From Pseudopedobacter sp036379295 (GTDB lineage Bacteria; Bacteroidota; Bacteroidia; Sphingobacteriales; Sphingobacteriaceae): a stretch of 17,216 nt of DNA. Shown here one piece after another: positions 14,768 to 17,216 of the stretch. Numbering within the stretch: position 1 is the stretch's first letter; every line of letters starts with the position of its first letter. Made by a program: the position numbers and the translations under genes. The stretch lies in assembly GCA_036379295.1 (NCBI GenBank), contig DASVGY010000171.1:1-17216 (forward strand), read 5' to 3'. The notes under the pieces were generated by a model that had not been told where the DNA came from, did no database searches, and was given only the letters and a program-made list of their open reading frames with translations.

Positions 14768-15619
14768 TTGAAAACTTTAAAAATTGCTATCCAGAAATCT
14801 GGCAGATTAAATGAAAAATCTGTAGAACTGTTAAAAAACTGTGGACTTTCTTTCGAAAACTATAAGAGCTCATTAATCACCCAAGTATCAAACTTCCCTT
14901 TAGAAATTCTTTTTTTAAGAGATGATGATATTCCAGAATACGTTCAGGATGGTATTGCCGACATAGGCATTGTTGGCGAAAACGGCATTGCAGAAACAGC
15001 TGTTGATGTTAGCTATTTACAAAGATTGGGTTTTGGAAAATGTAAGTTAAAACTAGCCGTACCTAATGATAGCCAAATACAAGCCGTTGCAGATTTAAAC
15101 GGCAAATCCATTGCTACCTCGTACCCCGTTATTTTAGAAAAATTTTTAGCTAAACAAGGTGTAAAAGCAGAAATTAAAGTCATTTCTGGCTCCGTAGAAA
15201 TATCTCCGGGTTTAGGTTTAGCAGATGCCATATTTGACATTGTATCAACCGGTGGCACTTTACGCAGCAACGGCTTAAAACCTTTTGCAGATGTGATGTC
15301 GTCAGAAGCTATCTTAATTGGCAGAAAAGGAATTGAAACCGATTCATTGGTTTCAGAGTTATTGCAGCGCATACAATCAGTAATGCGGGCAAAAGAAACC
15401 AAGTATGTGGTTTTAAATGTAGAGAAATCAAACCTTAACAAAATATTAGCTTTACTTCCAGGTGTTAAAAGCCCTTCAGTTTTACCTTTGGCAGAAGAAG
15501 GCTGGGTTGCAGTGCACACGGTAATTCCAGAAATTGATTTTTGGAACCACATAAACGAATTAAAAAGCGCTGGTGCACAAGGCATTGTGGTAATGCCGAT
15601 TGAGAAAATTATTTTGTAA
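14768..15619 (+). CDS. hisG: ATP phosphoribosyltransferase, long form
   Basis: First and committed step of histidine synthesis: ATP plus PRPP gives N1-(5-phosphoribosyl)-ATP. With 283 residues it is the long, hexameric HisG_L form with a C-terminal ACT-like domain (about 210-283) for histidine feedback, so it should not need HisZ. Motifs are IAIQKSGRLNEKSVELL at the start, LRDDDIPEYVQDGIADIGIVGENG, and the PRPP loop region EISPGLGLADAIFDIVSTGGTLR. The start is TTG at 14768, giving the usual N-terminus MKTLKIAIQKSGR; no in-frame ATG serves better. It is first in the operon, 80 bases after the leader peptide stop, and under the upstream attenuator. Confidence 0.95.
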   Translation: MKTLKIAIQKSGRLNEKSVELLKNCGLSFENYKSSLITQVSNFPLEILFLRDDDIPEYVQDGIADIGIVGENGIAETAVDVSYLQRLGFGKCKLKLAVPNDSQIQAVADLNGKSIATSYPVILEKFLAKQGVKAEIKVISGSVEISPGLGLADAIFDIVSTGGTLRSNGLKPFADVMSSEAILIGRKGIETDSLVSELLQRIQSVMRAKETKYVVLNVEKSNLNKILALLPGVKSPSVLPLAEEGWVAVHTVIPEIDFWNHINELKSAGAQGIVVMPIEKIIL

Positions 15620-15620
15620 T

Positions 15621-15651
15621 AGTATCAAGATTTTAGTAGCAAGTATCAAGA
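15621..15651 (+). repeat. Two copies of AGTATCAAGA between hisG and hisD
   Basis: AGTATCAAGA occurs at 15621-15630 and again at 15642-15651, directly after the hisG stop. The longer form AGCAAGTATCAAGA (15638-15651) recurs with one mismatch at 17043-17056 at the other end of hisD. I recall similar AGTATCAAG strings as common between genes in Bacteroidota; that part needs a search. Confidence 0.5.
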
Positions 15652-15723
15652 GCTCACAAAACGGCTTTGACTTTTGTAAATAAAATGGAAAACACACAGG
15701 AAAACAACAACGCAAGTCAAAAG

Positions 15724-15744
15724 TCCTTCTCCCCCGGAGAAGGA
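15724..15744 (+). repeat. Palindromic repeat element just before the hisD start codon
   Basis: TCCTTCTCC (15724-15732), loop CCC, and GGAGAAGGA (15736-15744) form a perfect 9-bp stem, followed by tttaggatgagg. From memory this matches a dispersed Bacteroidota intergenic element of the form (C)CTTCTCC..GGAGAAGG.TTAGGATGAGG. The ATG of its trailing part (15751-15753) coincides with the likely hisD start. If translated as part of hisD it would read KSFSPGEGFR. The hairpin may limit ribosome access or stabilise the mRNA at this operon junction. Confidence 0.6.
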
Positions 15745-15750
15745 TTTAGG

Positions 15751-17061
15751 ATGAGGCTTTATAAATATTCAGACTTAACCAAACTTGATATTCAAAACCT
15801 AATTTCCCGTAACGCGGATGTCGGAAACGAGATTAGGGAAAAAGTTGAGCAAATCATCAACGAAGTAAAAGCTAATGGCGATGTTGCTTTAAAAAATTAC
15901 GCTTTACAATTTGAAAAGGTTGAGCTGCGTACTTTATTCATCGGAAAAGATGAAATCAACCGATTAGCGGACGGCATTGAGGAGGAAGTAAAGCAAGCCA
16001 TTCAAGTTGCTTACAACAACATTAAAAAATTCCATGAAACGCAGATTTCTAAAGAAGAAAAAGTAGAAACCACTGCTGGCGTAACTTGTTGGCGAGAAGT
16101 TAGAGCAATTGAAAGGGTTGGATTATACATACCCGGCGGAACCGCAGTTTTGCCGAGTACATTTTTAATGCTCGGTGTACCCGCAAAAATAGCTGGCTGT
16201 AAAGAAATTGTAGTTTGTTCTCCACCACAGAAATCAGGAAGTATCAACGGATACATTGCCTACGTTGCACAATTGTTAGGAATTGAAAAAATTTACCTAG
16301 CGGGCGGTGCGCAAGCGGTTGCTGCGATGGCTTACGGAACAGAAAGTATCCCTAAAGTGGATAAGATTTTTGGCCCCGGAAATCAATTTGTGACCATGGC
16401 GAAAACATTAGTGCAATCCACCACAAATACGGCTATTGATATGCCGGCTGGCCCATCAGAAGTTTTGGTTATCGCAGATGAAACTTCAAATCCGATTTTT
16501 GTAGCGGCAGATTTGTTAGCGCAATGCGAACACGGTGTAGATAGTCAGGCTGTATTAGTAAGCAACTCTGAATCAATTATTAATCAAACTTTAATTGAGG
16601 TTGAAAAACAATTAAATGCGCTACCAAGAAAAGAAATCGCCGCGAAGGCAATTAATAATTCTTATGCGATTTTAGTTTCTGATTTAAATGAAGCGATGTC
16701 TTTTAGTAACGATTATGCACCTGAACACTTAATATTAGCGACAGATAATTGGCAACAAATTAGTGATAAAATTACCAATGCGGGTTCTGTTTTTGCAGGC
16801 AATTTAACACCCGAAAGTGCAGGAGACTATGCCAGTGGTACAAACCATACTTTACCAACTAGTGCGTATGCCCGTTCTTACTCTGGTGTGTCTTTGGATT
16901 CTTTTGTCAAAAAAATAACGTTCCAACACATCAGCGAAAGCGGTATAAAAAAATTAGGTCCAACAATTGAAATTTTGGCAGAAATAGAAGGACTGCAGGC
17001 GCATAAAAATGCGGTGAGTATGAGGCTTGCTGAGATAAAAGAAGCAAGTGTCAAGAATTAA
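15751..17061 (+). CDS. hisD: Histidinol dehydrogenase
   Basis: Last enzyme of histidine synthesis: NAD-dependent, zinc-requiring oxidation of L-histidinol to histidine. From ATG at 15751 it has 436 residues, close to E. coli (434), and numbering aligns almost exactly: zinc ligands Q258 and H261 (LLAQCEHGVDSQ), D359 (GDYASGTNHTLPT) and H418 (LQAHKNAVSMRL), and the catalytic pair E325-H326 (DYAPEHLIL). GPGNQFVTMAK is also present. The frame is open upstream to TTG 15667, with an ATG at 15685, but those 22-28 extra residues are low-complexity and partly encoded by a palindromic repeat, so I take MRLYKYSDLTK as the true start. The last five residues (ASVKN) are encoded by another short repeat. 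It lies 131 bases after hisG and 45 before hisC. Confidence 0.93.
   Translation: MRLYKYSDLTKLDIQNLISRNADVGNEIREKVEQIINEVKANGDVALKNYALQFEKVELRTLFIGKDEINRLADGIEEEVKQAIQVAYNNIKKFHETQISKEEKVETTAGVTCWREVRAIERVGLYIPGGTAVLPSTFLMLGVPAKIAGCKEIVVCSPPQKSGSINGYIAYVAQLLGIEKIYLAGGAQAVAAMAYGTESIPKVDKIFGPGNQFVTMAKTLVQSTTNTAIDMPAGPSEVLVIADETSNPIFVAADLLAQCEHGVDSQAVLVSNSESIINQTLIEVEKQLNALPRKEIAAKAINNSYAILVSDLNEAMSFSNDYAPEHLILATDNWQQISDKITNAGSVFAGNLTPESAGDYASGTNHTLPTSAYARSYSGVSLDSFVKKITFQHISESGIKKLGPTIEILAEIEGLQAHKNAVSMRLAEIKEASVKN
17043..17056 (+). repeat. Third copy of the AGCAAGTATCAAGA repeat, at the hisD 3' end
   Basis: AGCAAGTGTCAAGA differs at one base from 15638-15651 and is in the same orientation. Here it forms the last codons of hisD, just before the TAA at 17059-17061, so hisD is bracketed by copies. 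Confidence 0.45.
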
Positions 17062-17106
17062 GACGCTTAAATTGGCTTTAACTAAAAAAATGAACTATTT
17101 CAACTA

Positions 17107-17216
17107 ATGAACTTTGAACTAGATAAAATCATCCGACCAAACATCAAAACCCTAAAACCTTATTCATCTGCTAGGGATGAGTTTAAAGGTGAAGCTTCCG
17201 TTTATTTAGATGCCAA
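17107..17216 (+). CDS. hisC: Histidinol-phosphate aminotransferase (HisC), N-terminal fragment cut by the window edge
   Basis: PLP-dependent transfer of an amino group from glutamate to imidazole-acetol phosphate, giving histidinol phosphate. Only 36 full codons from ATG at 17107 are present. They read MNFELDKIIRPNIKTLKPYS followed by SARDEFKGEASVYLDA, the standard N-terminus of Bacteroidota HisC (RPNI..L.PYSSARDEF, then the start of the LDANE motif). The catalytic lysine is outside the window. It starts 45 bases after hisD on the same strand; the order hisG-hisD-hisC supports both the call and the operon. Confidence 0.9.
   Translation, partial: MNFELDKIIRPNIKTLKPYSSARDEFKGEASVYLDA

Noticed and set aside
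15013..15585. Open frame of 190 codons on the minus strand inside hisG
   Set aside because: Antisense to hisG with its conserved motifs in the sense frame; no domain resemblance or promoter seen.
15667..15750. Longer HisD starting at TTG 15667 or ATG 15685
   Set aside because: The extension is low-complexity, partly encoded by a palindromic repeat, and would make HisD longer than the family; ATG 15751 aligns metal ligands to E. coli numbering within one residue.

Overview
The window looks like chromosome of a Bacteroidota member, most likely family Sphingobacteriaceae (Pedobacter-like). The evidence is AT-rich DNA with little Shine-Dalgarno signal, several upstream boxes matching the Bacteroidota promoter form TAnnTTTG, and gene types typical of the phylum: DUF4369/TlpA lipoprotein, short-Q-loop CydA, fused SpmAB, and a PUA-type ProB. 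It reads as core metabolic chromosome. I see no insertion sequence, prophage, CRISPR array, tRNA or rRNA.

Layout. Positions 1-5782 are on the minus strand, transcribed right to left: dgkA (lipid/undecaprenol kinase), a fused SpmA-SpmB membrane protein, mgsA (methylglyoxal synthase), a UMF1-type MFS transporter, then proB and the first part of proA (proline synthesis). From 5914 onward all intact genes are on the plus strand: cydAB (cytochrome bd quinol oxidase), gatB overlapping a TlpA/DUF4369 lipoprotein, an OmpR/PhoB-type response regulator with no kinase beside it, lipA (lipoyl synthase), an ECF sigma factor abutting its RskA-type anti-sigma factor, and the start of a histidine operon, hisG-hisD-hisC (cut at the right edge).

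The gene set is ordinary; the most interesting material is between genes. Before hisG there is a promoter, a 14-residue leader peptide (MKLILTPTHHLHHR) and a terminator hairpin that overlaps its last His codon: a compact, ribosome-controlled his attenuator. A 9-bp-stem palindrome of a kind I recall as dispersed in Bacteroidota sits directly before the likely hisD start codon, and a second short repeat (AGTATCAAGA) flanks hisD and encodes its C-terminus. Between cydB and gatB, on the minus strand, is a decayed HigA/Xre-like antitoxin reading frame. Upstream of the orphan response regulator are three 11-bp direct repeats (TTAACA, TTAACA, TTAATA), the arrangement bound by PhoB/PhoP-type regulators. 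The -7 box of lipA lies so close to its start codon that the mRNA may be leaderless.

I found no clearly new multi-gene system. The claims about dispersed repeats rest on memory of other genomes and need a search.
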